Shown: positions 12,063 to 22,629 of the stretch, piece by piece | Numbering within the stretch: position 1 is the first letter of the stretch | How the letters are laid out: each line of letters starts with the position of its first letter | From: Eretmocerus hayati | Taxonomy: Eukaryota; Arthropoda; Insecta; Hymenoptera; Aphelinidae | Direction of reading: 5' to 3' | NCBI GenBank assembly: GCA_029851415.1 | Contig: CM056743.1 | Coordinates: 1,302,001-1,366,000 of the forward strand | DNA length: 64,000 nucleotides | Made by a program: the position numbers and the translations under genes | The notes under the pieces: generated by a model | What the model was told of the DNA's origin: nothing | Seen by the model: only the letters and a program-made list of their open reading frames with translations | The model's database searches: none

Positions 12063-12925
12063 CGTGCGGAAAAATGACTCCTTAGGAAAGAACGCAGAAC
12101 GGATATCTATCATCGGAAAATTATGATGATCACCAAATTTTGCTAGTTTTTGTAAATTTCTTGACTTGTTGGCGATATTTGAATACTCTTCAAGTTGTTT
12201 TGCTAATCACAGTTTGCATTACCATTAGATTGAGATAGAGACGTGATGTCGAGACCCAGATAGCTAAGATGTTAGAGCATCTTCTCGGCAAGAAGACGGT
12301 TCCCACTTCGATCCTAGATCCAGGGGTGAATATTTCTCTCGATATAGCTTCTCTTGATATTGAGCCTCCCATTTTCTTCTCGACTAAAAACATTTCGGTT
12401 ATAACGAGCTCCAAGAGACCGAAGAAAAAAGCTCGTTATATATGATTCCGTTACAACTATCCTTGATGGGTGGAAAAAACTAATCTTGGGTTTGTAAAGT
12501 CTCTCTTATCAAGATTTCAAATAACTATAACATTCAGAATACGATGACAGGACGACAATGACGTAGATGTGCATTAATCCACATAGCGGCATGGACATAC
12601 AATATTTAGGAATTCGCATTTGTCATAAATTGAATGAACCGCAAGATGAAATATGAACTAGTACAAATGATGGAAAACTGGAAAATTTTAGCTGAGAAAT
12701 TTCAGTTTCGCGTCAAAGTTTACCAGGTTGTACTCGTCATGAAATGTCTCTTCCTTGTATGTAATTAATTTTGACACTCGATCGATATGATCGGATATCG
12801 TATTTATCACTCGCGAATTTCAAATTACGAAGATATAATTTCTCGGTCTTTGCGAGTTGAAGTCAGCAGATATTGCTGACATTTTTGGCATTAATCGAGA
12901 ATGGATTTTTCTCCACTCTCGATCA

Positions 12926-13131
12926 ATGCACCTTTAGAGCCTCGTATGGTTCCGAGGATGCATCTAAAGGATTTTGATGGGAAGGAATGAAGAGTAATGA
13001 TGAATCGAAAATAAAACGTAGAATCCAAATTTTTCATAAAGTTTCTCATTTCTCATCTTTACTCTTCATTCCTTTCCATCAAAATCTTTTAGATGCATCC
13101 TCGGAACCATACGAGGCTCTAAAGGTGCATC
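12926..13131. repeat. Hairpin MITE-like element
   Basis: Arms of roughly 80-90 bp (from 12926 and back from 13131) are nearly exact inverted copies, both starting ATGCACCTTTAGAGCC, with a short loop around 13020-13040. It has no coding capacity. It is probably a fold-back MITE inside the hAT. Confidence 0.65.
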
Positions 13132-13544
13132 GATTTGCTCGGTATAGCCGGTGCCGAAACCAAATTTTGCCAGAATTCTCGCTCGTTATGACCGAATTCT
13201 TATTATATCCGGATCATCATAGCCGGATTCTACTGTATTCTCATCGAAAAACATCTCTACGGTCGAAATTACGATTGAAAATCCCATTTTGAGTTGCTTT
13301 GAAATTTGAGTGTCTCCTAGGATAACATGAATTCGGAATTTGCCATATGATTTGTATTGATTTACAGATTTTTTTGCTTCTTTGGACTCTTCTATGATTA
13401 TGAGTAGCTCAAATTTGAGATCAAGTGAGACTGAAAAGGATGTAGATGGATCATTTTATTTTAAAATATGTACCAAAATCAAATTTTTCAAAATTGAGTT
13501 CAAGTTTTATTCAAATATAATGCACTTATATCAGGATTTTTTAC

Positions 13545-13805
13545 CATGTGGGGGGCGGGCCGGGGGCTTCGCCCCCTGAACCACGCCCCGCCCCCGCGCA
13601 CCCTCCGGAAGCACCAGGGGTATGCAGCTGCTTATGGGCGAACTGGCAACAATCCGCAGCGACAGCCATTCCTCCTGGCATCCCCCACTCATACGTTTTG
13701 CAGCGCGCGCGCAGATTTGAAGGTGCACGGCGCGAGAGCACAGAGAAAAGAACGAGGAGCGCTGCGCCGTATATAATACTCCTGGCCACACTCCTGGCGG
13801 TTTAG
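13545..13805. other. GC-rich island inside the hAT element
   Basis: A sharply GC- and CpG-rich block sits in AT-rich DNA and starts with GGGGGCTTCGCCCCC-type inverted words. On the minus strand it shares a diverged segment (GCCAGGAGGAATGGC and following) with the plus strand near 15728-15742. It may be a promoter-like segment or a fragment of another element. ORFs on both strands are composition artefacts. Confidence 0.4.
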
Positions 13806-13999
13806 ATTCAAATCGAAAGCGTGATTGAATGCAATGAAAGAGTGGTTCTGGAGGACAAAACTGTAACAGCTACTTCATCAGCCCATATTTATTATGAATA
13901 TTTTGCACAGAACGCACAAGATTCATCAATATAATCATTCAGAATTAGAAAAATTAACGTAAAATTGAATACTTCTAAAATACAAAAAATGCCACAATC

Positions 14000-14868
14000 T
14001 TACTTCTTAACTGCTACATTAGCTATTGCGTTAGCGAATCTCGTTTTTCTCACATTTCTTCGTCCGCGACCATTCGTCAGTTTCTTCATTTTTTTTGTGA
14101 CCTGCAGATAGCCCAATCACTCCATATTTGTTTCTGTCTTTGCAGAACTTGTAAATTAAGAATGGGACCCCAACATTCAAGAAATCACTGACTCTGTCGT
14201 GTACAGAACAAAAATGGAAATGCGACTTCAATTTTTAATGAAAGGTAACTCTAAATTTGTCCTCTAATTTGGTTTCATGGCCTTGAGTATCTAAAAACTC
14301 ATATAGATGTTCATGTGTTACTTGAACCATTTTTGTGAATTCGTCTGAAACATAATTCAAGCGTTGTTCATTCATCGTGTTTTCTCCAAAACTCACAAAA
14401 AGATGGTTGGATGACGAATATTAAAGTAAATGGTTGATTGCAAATATTATATTGACAGAATCTACTCGAATTTTGAATATTGTTACTTACTAAAATTCGC
14501 CGACGTTGTCGTGCTTTGCATGCTCTTTCATGATCACGTGAGAAGCGGAACATGCTGGCCGAGCTCATAAACTGTGGGAAAGTTATACTCAAAATTGAAA
14601 TTCATGTATCGATATAAAAAAAAAGAGAGAGCGGGAAATAGGATAACGATGTAATCTGTGAAACAGTTACAAATTTGGCGTCATTTCAAATCACCCGCAA
14701 TTGATTAATTGGTAATGAATCTTCCTAGCAAGGATATATCAAATTGAGAAGGTTGTTACTTACCAAGTCTCGTTGAGTGGTTGTTTGTTGAGCATGTGCT
14801 TTTCTCATGATCAGAAATTGATCGACAACGACGCCAATGATTTGTGACAAGATATGATTTTCATTCAT
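14000..14868 (-). CDS. Three-exon gene candidate, small basic protein
   Basis: Three minus-strand exons fit together with every junction in phase 0: 14868-14764 (35 codons from ATG), 14571-14491 (27 codons) and 14101-14000 (33 codons plus TAA). Both donors are GTAAGT and both acceptors end in CAG after a pyrimidine-containing stretch (CTTTCCCACAG and TATCTGCAG). The 95-residue product has a neutral start (MNENHILSQIIGVVVDQF) and becomes strongly basic. Exon 2 has ACKARQRRRIL and exon 3 has KKLTNGRGRRNVRKTR. The frame is also open upstream to about 14915, so exon 1 may be longer and preceded by others. Exons 1 and 2 share diverged sequence near their 3' ends (TGATCATGA to the donor), suggesting exon duplication. 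I do not recognise the family. The gene lies wholly inside the hAT element and could be cargo or a captured host fragment. Confidence 0.5.
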
Positions 14869-15366
14869 AATTTCGGCACAAAATGTCACTTCTTGCACGT
14901 AATAACTCGAAATTTGGGATCATTTATTCAAAAAACTAGTAAGAACCGTTTAAATGTGTCTCGCCCAAGAAGCAGCATTCGTTGCTTCGGGTAAAGGAAC
15001 CAGAAACGACCTTCCCGATCAGACACCCGTTAACTGACTGATGTTTCAGAAGGATGATCGCGTTTGGCTGATGCGCGATTGTGTATACTAACGATTTCGA
15101 TGATTTAGGCTTGCTCTTATTCACATCAATTCCGCCGTGCGTCAAATCATTCAAAGTATACACAATCGTGCTATCGAAATAGCTTCAAATTGATCTGATA
15201 TATTAATAAGATCATATGACAACTAATATCCAAAAATTAATATATTGATTTATCATCCAATTTCGATTGTATCCGTGAATCTTTAATGGATACATGTAGG
15301 TTGAATGGTTTGATCAGTTTCAAAATCAAATTTCGAGTTTTCCTTTTGGAAAATGCATACTTACCT

Positions 15367-15467
15367 AGTTCGTCACTAGATGGCTTTGAAATATCTGAGA
15401 TATGTTTGGAAAAGCCAAAGAAAATGAGTGTCTTTCTCGCAAGTGACGAAATTGCGCTGCGATTCAT
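15367..15467 (-). CDS. Candidate exon ahead of the small basic gene
   Basis: An ATG at 15467 opens about 33 codons ending at a strong donor (CTAG/GTAAGT near 15367). A further open stretch of about 84 codons without ATG follows at about 15188-14936. I could not find junctions that join these in frame to the exons at 14868-14000. The DNA upstream (15480-15790) is CpG-rich and promoter-like. The product is not recognised. Confidence 0.3.
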
Positions 15468-15479
15468 ATATAAGAGCCG

Positions 15480-15790
15480 AAACGGAAAAGCAAGTCATTG
15501 ATTGCGATGCGCCGCGCGTTACAAATCTCGCCATAAATCATTAGGGACCCCCAGCGTAGCGTTACGATTACCGACTTTGCGAGCGACCCTCTCTTTTATT
15601 ACCCTACCGCTGATCCGCCCTCAGTTTCAACGCAAGCGCGCTGAGTCATTACCAAAGTCGAGTATTCGAGGTGCGAGGGAGCAGAATAGGCCGCGAAGAT
15701 TCAAATTTTTCGGCGAAGTGGGGGGTGCCAGGAGGAATGGCGGGCTTCAGTTTGTTGCCGCACTTTAACACGGAGGCAGCGCTTCTCTTT
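15480..15790. promoter_or_regulatory. CpG-rich promoter-like segment
   Basis: This block of CpG-rich sequence lies directly upstream of the minus-strand exon candidates at 15467-14000, in otherwise AT-rich DNA. Its role is inferred from position and composition only. Confidence 0.3.
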
Positions 15791-16667
15791 ATTTCTGTTC
15801 TGTGGGAAGCACTACCTTACTAATTTTCTCGTGGCTTTTACAAATATTCTACGGAATTAGATCATGAATCTATGGGTATTATGAGCAAGTACCTGACACC
15901 TGTTGCACATATAATTCAAAAACTCTCTCACTAATTCACGTGAATGAATTTTTTTGCAATTTTCCGATGTTTTGGTGTCTACAACACTGTTGAAAAAATT
16001 CTATTTAGAACTATTGAATAAATGTAACAAGGTCCTATAAGTAATCTGAATATCGTTCATTCTTCCGAACATGAATTATCAATCTTTAATCTCATTACCG
16101 ACTTTTACTTTAATTTTGGTATATGAGAACTATCGCAAAAACCGACACGGAACGACTGAGGGCCCTATTCTGACTAGTGAGCTGCAAACCACTCCATTCG
16201 AACTTTTGGCCACTTATTCTATTGAATGACAGTTGGTAATTGAGTCTCACGTCAATCCCGAAACGAATTATTTTCAAAATTTTAAATAGTAAGAGTCAAA
16301 ATATAGCTTCCTCGGACTACAATAGTTTAGGTTCCACGGATTCTCATGGAGCTACCATCGAAGTGATCGATATAGTGAGTTAGCCCGAATCAATCTCTCA
16401 AAATACAATAATGACCGATTTATTTTCGATAGCTTGTAACCCCGAATGCTCAGACTAGACTTCAAGCCATACATATCTCTCTTATCACGAGGTTTTCTCT
16501 AAAAATGAGGAATTTCGTTAAAATAACAACAGCATGACCCAAATTCAGTCTGAAAAACTCCGTGACAAGTAGAGTTGAAAGAAAACATGTCAAACAACCA
16601 AATCCCGTCGCGGGAAAAGCTTAGAAAATTAGCCATGTAACTATCTCTTTCATCGTCTGTGCGGGAA

Positions 16668-16850
16668 AGAGCTGTTATTTTCATTTTCTTTCCCACGCCG
16701 ACGATGGAAAAATAGTATCCGACACTCGGGCGGGGTGGTTTCCGCTTCCAAGCGATGATTCCGACCAAGGCTCGGGCCGGAAAAACATCGCTCGGGCCAC
16801 GGAAACCAACATCCCCGCCCTTGTATCGAAATCTACTATTTGGATTTTGA
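16668..16850. repeat. Dispersed hairpin repeat, variant copy
   Basis: This is a variant of the module at 11583. Long arms pair (GGGCGGGGTGGTTTCCG with its complement near 16795-16820) around GCGATG/CATCGC and TTCCG/CGGAA. An inverted near-copy sits at about 17690-17860. Confidence 0.55.
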
Positions 16851-17689
16851 CATGATGGGAATAGATTGAATCCACGCGGCGAAAATTCTAAGTCACCTCC
16901 ATTATTTTTGCCAGCGATCATAAGGGGGGAATGTCATTTCCAGGGCCTCAAAAATCGTTCTGTGAGATACTGGATAGCACAAAGAAAGGAAAGAAATGGA
17001 ATCATCTGCTCCAAAGCATGTATTTTCGACTCGAATCAACCATCTGAACACAAACTCTGAGGTCGGATAGTCTCTTCGAGTTATGACTCTCCGCTGATCT
17101 ACCAGATTACCCTCGATTATGTTCGATCTTTTCAGCTCGAAAGATCTACGTGAAGGCCACCCTACGGCTGGTCCTGGGTCCATCGAATGAGCTTAGATTG
17201 TCTTTCGTCTGATCATTCAATTTATTTTTGATCAGACGAGACAGCTTGCCGCACTCAGCACAAATAATAGTATACGCAACACGGGTGAAAGTGTTCCGCA
17301 CTCTTTCCGTGACGCGTGCGGAAATAGAATATTTCCGTACTGAGCGCGTTAGCCCATTCTGGGCACTAGGACAGACATGTCCTCCAGTGCCCAAAATGGG
17401 CTTGCAAGCGAGGTGCGGATATATTTTTTTATCACGAGAACCCTAAAATCCTATTTAAACCCGGCATTTTTAGGTAGGAGTAATGAAATAGTATATTAAG
17501 CAACAAGGGCGCCAACAGATATTTGCGCACGAGTCACCGCAACGAGTGTGCAAACGCCTCATTTACGCACAGTTTCTCGTTTACGCAGTGTACAAATGGC
17601 TCATTTGCGCACGAGTGCGCACAGTGTATTTACGCACTTTTACGCACAGTGTATCCAAAAGAGGTTTTTCGCACGGCAAGCCGTGCGAA

Positions 17690-18110
17690 AATAGTAGATT
17701 TCGATACAAAGGCGGGGATGTTGGTTTCCGCGGCCCGAGCGATGTTATTCTGACCCGAGCCTTGGCGAGGGTCGGAGTCATCGCTTGGAAGGTGAAACCA
17801 CCCTGCCCGAGTGTCGAATACTATTTTTTCATCGTCGGCGTGGGAAAGGAAATCAAAAAAACGGTTCTCTTCCGCACTGGTCACGAAACTCGTGTGGAGA
17901 ACGCACTTTCCACCCTTGTTACGTAATGTACTATTTTCGCGTCCGAGTGATGGGTTTGCGTCTTGAGTCGTGGTCAAAGGTCGAGATCAAGACGAGGATG
18001 CAAAAAATAGGTTTTACATCCGTGTAGCGAACGGTGTTTTTCGACAAACTGTCCGTGAAAGTGGAAAATCGGTGTGGGAACAACACTTTTCCGCACAACG
18101 TGTCGACAAT
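17690..18110. repeat. Dispersed hairpin repeat, two further copies
   Basis: The first copy (about 17690-17860) is the inverse of the variant at 16668. The second (core about 17936-18003) is the inverse of the type at 11838-11980. The left and right interiors of the hAT are thus themselves inverted with respect to each other. Confidence 0.55.
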
Positions 18111-18179
18111 TTTTTTTCATCACTCTAACCTAAAAATGCCGCATTTAATTACGATCTCGTCGGGGCAAAGTTCCCGATA

Positions 18180-18650
18180 AACTGAACTGAACAAAATATT
18201 CTTGTTTCGTTTCGCTTAATGACATTTTGTTTATGTTCAGTTTCGTTTACCCTCAACATAATCATACAGAGTTTTGTTTGGTTTCGTTTATCGCAACATA
18301 ATTATGAATGATTTCGTTTATGTTTTGTTTGTGAGAAACAAAACAAAACATATTTGACAGAAAATGGTATTGTTGAATTCCGTTTATTCACGAAACTAAA
18401 CATAATTATTGAGTTTTGTTTATCCCGTGAATAAACAAAACTAAACGAAACATAAATTCTGAGAAACAATAGTCAACGAAACCAAATTACAATAATTTTG
18501 TTTAGTTTCGTTTATGAAAAGAAAGACGGATTCGGTTTTCGTTTAGTTTTGTTTTTGTTCAACATGATCAAAAATAATTCTGTTTCGTTTTGTTTTTGCT
18601 AGAATGAACGAAACAAAATTAAAAATCGCGTTTTGTTTCGTTTCGTTAAA
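18180..18650. repeat. Right subterminal repeat array of the hAT element
   Basis: Dense copies of the AAACGAAACAAAA-type word occur in both orientations, matching the array at 10490-10895, and end at the terminal inverted repeat. Confidence 0.65.
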
Positions 18651-18703
18651 AACCCTGCCTGTGAGCGAGCTAAACGCGCTCTAGATGAGACTTGGGGGAG
18701 GGG

Positions 18704-19114
18704 TTATACTCGCATTCGCCGAGCTATGTATATTGGAAATCCCCGAACCCAGTGGAAGAAGTTGTTTACAGAAATAGATAAAAATTCGTACATAGAGCGA
18801 TATATGCTCTTTTCGACTGTATTCGTGCGATGTAGTTCACGCACTGATTTGATTTCGGATTCTAGATCACTGCACTTTTGTTCAAGGTCGTGCATACGAT
18901 CAAACAATGATTTTACGTCAATGCGTAAGAGTTGAATATAACGGTCTTCAGCAGCGGACGCATTCTGCAAATTATTTAAACGATCATCCAAATTTGAGAT
19001 CGCGTCCCATTGCTCGTCTTGGGTCACGTTGATATTTCCGAGCTCTTCGCGCATTTCTTGAATAGGCACAGTGCAATTGCCATTGAACAGCACATCGCGA
19101 TATTCAGGTATCAT
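18704..19114 (-). CDS. Short coiled-coil ORF of LTR element 1 (gag-like position)
   Basis: Starting at the in-frame ATG at 19114, the ORF encodes about 136 residues and ends at a TAA 39 bp before the hAT duplication. It is the only ORF in the element's own internal DNA and begins about 200 nt after the primer binding site, where gag normally starts. The centre has heptad-like spacing of hydrophobic residues (DDRLNNLQNAS through FDRMHDLEQKCSDLESEI), predicting a coiled coil. There is no zinc knuckle and no capsid-like major homology region that I can see. It may be a truncated gag or a small packaging or regulatory protein. Confidence 0.45.
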   Translation of the reverse strand: MIPEYRDVLFNGNCTVPIQEMREELGNINVTQDEQWDAISNLDDRLNNLQNASAAEDRYIQLLRIDVKSLFDRMHDLEQKCSDLESEIKSVRELHRTNTVEKSIYRSMYEFLSISVNNFFHWVRGFPIYIARRMRV

Positions 19115-19300
19115 TTCAAAACTCGATGGTTTGACTGAAAATCTAAGCAAATTTTCTAAAAGTGGAAAAAACCATAGAGCATGCAAAACGCGCTCATATC
19201 ATGGTAAATACTCAAATTATTTATCTGAAAAAGTATGAGGGGTACAAATGATGAATGGACCAAAATTAATCCAAGAATACACGTTTTTTCACGTATCAAG

Positions 19301-19317
19301 TCCTTGTCTGGGCGCCA
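19301..19317 (-). promoter_or_regulatory. Primer binding site of LTR element 1
   Basis: The minus strand reads TGGCGCCCAGACAAGGA, two nucleotides after the LTR end. The TGG matches a tRNA 3' CCA end, and the first nine bases resemble tRNA-Lys-primed elements. The first 14 bases are identical to those in the Ty3/Gypsy element at 29-40 kb. Confidence 0.8.
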
Positions 19318-19319
19318 GA

Positions 19320-19939
19320 TGTGAGCGACCAATAGGCTCTGGATCTCGGGAGAGAGCCAGTGGTCAAAATTTATCATAAGGGATGGGTACCTCGATAGAG
19401 GTGTACGTCATATTCTTGGATCGATATTAGGATCAGAATGTGCGGATCAATTAGGGTCACTTTATTCGGCCATATTTTACGTATACGAAAGGACTTCAGC
19501 TCTCGCAACGCAAAAGTACGGATCGAATTTTATATAAGATCAAATTTTATCCCTGCATACCAAGTGGACTTCAGCATTTTAGCATGTCGAAATAAAATTC
19601 GATAGGGAGTATAAAATCTTTTGAATAGTTTTCCACGCGTGGCTTAGGTATAGATGGGGACTTCAGCCCATCCACCCCAGGCACACGAGTGGATTTTTTG
19701 GGGGTTGAGTTTTACCCAGAGATGAGGTGTGGACCTCAGCACAGTCCCATCTTCAGATAAGAATCAACAATTTCGCCTTCACCTAAGTGCCTGTGCACGA
19801 GAAGGGACTTCAGCCTCCACGGACACAGGTTACCCAGGTCGCAGAGTCAAATCAGACTTTCATCATAAGATCGAAGGGACTTCAGCCTTCGATTCTCAAG
19901 ATGATCGTCTTAGAGCTTCATCGAGCTGTTCTCAGTAAA

Positions 19940-19983
<44 letters not shown>

Positions 19984-20019
19984 CAAAAAGCATTTATTCC
20001 AGCATTCAATACATACACG

Positions 20020-20050
<31 letters not shown>

Positions 20051-21034
20051 AATAGCCAGAGGACTTCGTCTCGATAGTGCTCTTGGAATTTCGACTGAGT
20101 GCAAGGTCCCCGCAATGGGCTAATGAGCCTCTATTTATACTCAGTCCTCTGGCTTTACAGTATATCTATATTGTATGAAGATATTCTAATAGATGATGGA
20201 ACGTTCGGAGAACCCATATCCCGTAAAAAATCAGGTTTTGATCAATGATATCCACATGACTCGTTTACACCATTGGATTCTGTATCCCAAAATCAATTAA
20301 ATTCAGTGCACAAATATAACAGAATCGTTCTTATTTTATTGTGATGAACCAAAAGATAATTCTCTGGAATGTTCTAGAAAAACGTGGCAATTCATCTATG
20401 CTCGAAAATCAAAGAAGATTAGTTAAAGTTTTTAGTACGTTTGCTTATTACTCCAATGGAATCATCTGACTTTTCACATAAAAAAGCCAAAAGTTGTAAA
20501 ACTCAATTTTCCAAGAATATTATTTACAATATTTATACGGTGCCTAATTTCGCAATTATTTTCAAAAATCAAAAGTGATCTCACGTACATTCAAATTCTT
20601 AGAAATCTAACGAGTGCAATCGACCGAAAAAGTTGAGAGAAAACGTTATGGTACGTTTTTCATTGAAAAAATTAGATTGTAAAATAAAAAACGAATAGCA
20701 AATCAATTGTTTTCTGAAAAAAATTATATGTACTGGAAAGCTCAGAAAATAAACTCTATGATGGTATAAAAAAGTTTTTCATTTCATACAGTTTCCTATG
20801 AAAAATTCCTCATAGAAACTCGTGGAATGTTTCAAGTTTCTATTTATTAGTGCATATATATGAGCACGCCCATATGCGAGTATTTACATTGCGCATCAGT
20901 CAGACGGCGAAAAGATCGCTACTATACCGACTCAGAGGCGCGCGGAGATTTGAATATTAGATAAAAATTAATTGACAGTTCTATCTTGGATTATCAGAAA
21001 TAAAACCCAAAATTTTGGGGTTATGGCACTCACA
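19320..21034 (-). repeat. 5' LTR of LTR element 1
   Basis: This is the 1,715-bp partner of the LTR at 8407. It carries the same hairpin array at about 19486-19893. Hairpin 1 has a stem mismatch (G to A at 19489) and hairpin 4 has a loop change to GACCTCAG. It ends CACTCACA directly before the CTAT duplication. Confidence 0.88.
19486..19893 (-). ncRNA. Second copy of the conserved-loop hairpin array
   Basis: All six hairpins described at 8573-8980 are present at the same offsets. Because this is the upstream LTR in element orientation, the array would end about 170 nt before the primer binding site. It would thus lie in the transcribed leader if the start site is upstream of it. Confidence 0.68.
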
Positions 21035-21331
21035 CTATAATTTCTGCTATGCATTTAATCATGAGTGGGAATCGCGGCTGAATGATCGCGCCACACTCAA
21101 ATTCGAGATACCCATTACTTCGCCAACTGTCGCCACCAAACAGTGTATGCATCTTTGCTCTGGCTATATATAAACTATACTCAATCTGTGTTTTGCATTG
21201 GGCAATTTTTTTAGAGCGATTTCCTAAGTTTAAAAGTTTCTTCCATTGCACCCTATCAAATTTCACAACGTTTCTTGGGGCAGCTAATGGAAGTGCATCT
21301 TGAGAATCCCAAGGAAAATCTCTCTCAATTC
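21035..21331 (-). pseudogene. Host exon interrupted by LTR element 1
   Basis: Minus-strand frame open from a possible acceptor (TAG/GA at 21331) to the insertion point at 21035, about 98 codons of ordinary-looking protein (with FPWDSQDALPLAAP, then KRVQ/KK-type basic stretches and YLEFECGAIIQPRFP). On the far side of the 12.6-kb insertion the same frame continues for about 15 codons to a TGA at 8358-8356. This makes it likely that the element landed in a coding exon. The family is not recognised. Confidence 0.35.
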
Positions 21332-22175
21332 CTACTCATTTTACTATTCTTATACAAGGCCCTTCTTTGAGTATCAATTCATTCGAATTTTTGTGAAGCA
21401 TACTAGATAATCAAATTGAAATAATCATCCATCAAAGATTCACCATTACGCCTAGGCAATGGGATCACAAAATCAGGACTCCCGATACTGTAATTCAGGA
21501 TGTTGATGTGAAGTTGTAAGGATTCAATATTGATTAGGGCGAAGCTGATTATTCCTAATGTGACTCAGCACATTGCACGCTATCCTGAAAGAAATACCCG
21601 AACGATGTGCACCGAGTTCAGTACAATTATTCAATGCCCACTCAAGGGCGCATATCTCAAACTCTGGAGATTGGTGCAGTTGAAGCTGAGATTTCAATAG
21701 TATCCATAACAGACGCAACTCACATACGTTAATTTTTTTTCGGCATCTCTTTCTGCTCATCTTTGCCACGCGGTTCGCGACTCCATACAGCATTTCGAGC
21801 TAAAACCACCTGATGGTGACGAATTTCCTCCGCTATACACAAATATTAGACTGAATGAACGCAATTGGGCTCATTACACTGCACTGTACGATGTGGTTCA
21901 AAGCAGAATTGCAATCACAAATATGGGATCTCATCGGTATTTCACCAAGACATCGATTCATGTAGAAGCTCACATTTTTTCAATCCGGGGCTTTTCTATG
22001 GGCTCCCAGTTCCCAGCCCTCAGCCACAATAGATCTCAAGGACAGTACCAATAGCTAAAATGAGTTGATCTTACAATTAAATCAGTCAAGCAGAAAAGGA
22101 TAACGTATAATGAGCTCACGCGGGCGAAGAATTTCCCTACAAATATAACAAAACATTCCATCGAAATTAGTGATA

Positions 22176-22345
22176 AGGTCAGTGTACCCAACTTGCCCCA
22201 ATTAAGCCATGTTCTTGATAACTTTGGCCCATCCCCATATTTTCCAATGTACCTCAGCTCATTTCAAAGCTTGTCTCAAGACCTTCGAAATAAGTTAAGG
22301 TAAATTCAATTTGAACCAACTGGAGCCAAAGTGTTTTGATATTTT
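22176..22345 (+). mobile_element. Truncated MITE copy (AGGTCAGTGTACCC family)
   Basis: It starts with the same 5' end, AGGTCAGTGTACCCAACTTG, as the full copy at 51261 and follows it for about 170 bp. The right terminus is missing. Confidence 0.7.
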
Positions 22346-22629
22346 CGCCCCCAGGCGAAAATATGGGCATCCATAGGTAGGATTAGGGTGGGATCGAAAA
22401 CAGATATTGACAAAAGCTCCGACAACTCTTATTAGCACTGGTTGGATTGAATTTTGAGATCAATATATTGAGCCTATTCAGTAATGAGGTAGAGTAGGAA
22501 ATTCTAGACTTGAAAACAACTATTCCCATCCATGTCACAATGTGGGTCCGAGAGGATTCTTAATTGTAAGGGTTATACATGGTCACTCACAGTTGCGTAG
22601 AATTGTCCAATATCATTAATTGAATGATG

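Larger units (their letters stand above)
10474..18657. mobile_element. Non-autonomous hAT-type transposon nested in LTR element 1
   Basis: The ends are inverted copies beginning CAGGGTTTTTAACG (14 bp exact). The flanks carry a perfect 8-bp duplication, CCTGTGAG (10466-10473 and 18658-18665). An 8-bp duplication with CAGGG-type ends is the signature of the hAT superfamily. About 400 bp inside each end lie dense copies of a word like CAAAACTAAACGAAAC in both orientations, typical of hAT subterminal transposase-binding repeats. No hAT transposase (RNase-H-like plus BED finger) is encoded, so the 8.2-kb copy cannot move on its own. The interior contains repeated hairpins, two GC-rich segments and a three-exon gene candidate. 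It interrupts the coding end of the LTR element. Confidence 0.78.
8407..21034 (-). mobile_element. LTR retrotransposon 1: short non-autonomous element carrying a nested hAT
   Basis: Two direct repeats of 1,705 and 1,715 bp start TGTGAGCG and end CACTCACA. They bracket a 9.2-kb interior, and the whole is flanked by the 4-bp duplication CTAT (8403-8406 and 21035-21038). A primer binding site starting TGGCGCCCAGACAA lies just inside the right LTR, so transcription runs on the minus strand. The LTRs differ by about a dozen substitutions plus microsatellite length, which implies a recent insertion. When the nested hAT (10474-18657) is subtracted, only about 1.0 kb of internal DNA remains, with one short coiled-coil ORF and no protease, reverse transcriptase or integrase. 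The element is therefore non-autonomous, like a TRIM or LARD, and needs enzymes in trans. Confidence 0.88.

Noticed and set aside
13531..13805. Four overlapping ORFs of 76-86 codons
   Set aside because: All four come from one GC-rich block and cover both strands. They are composition artefacts.
21082..21303. Plus-strand 73-codon ORF
   Set aside because: It is antisense to the better-supported minus-strand frame that runs across the LTR insertion site.
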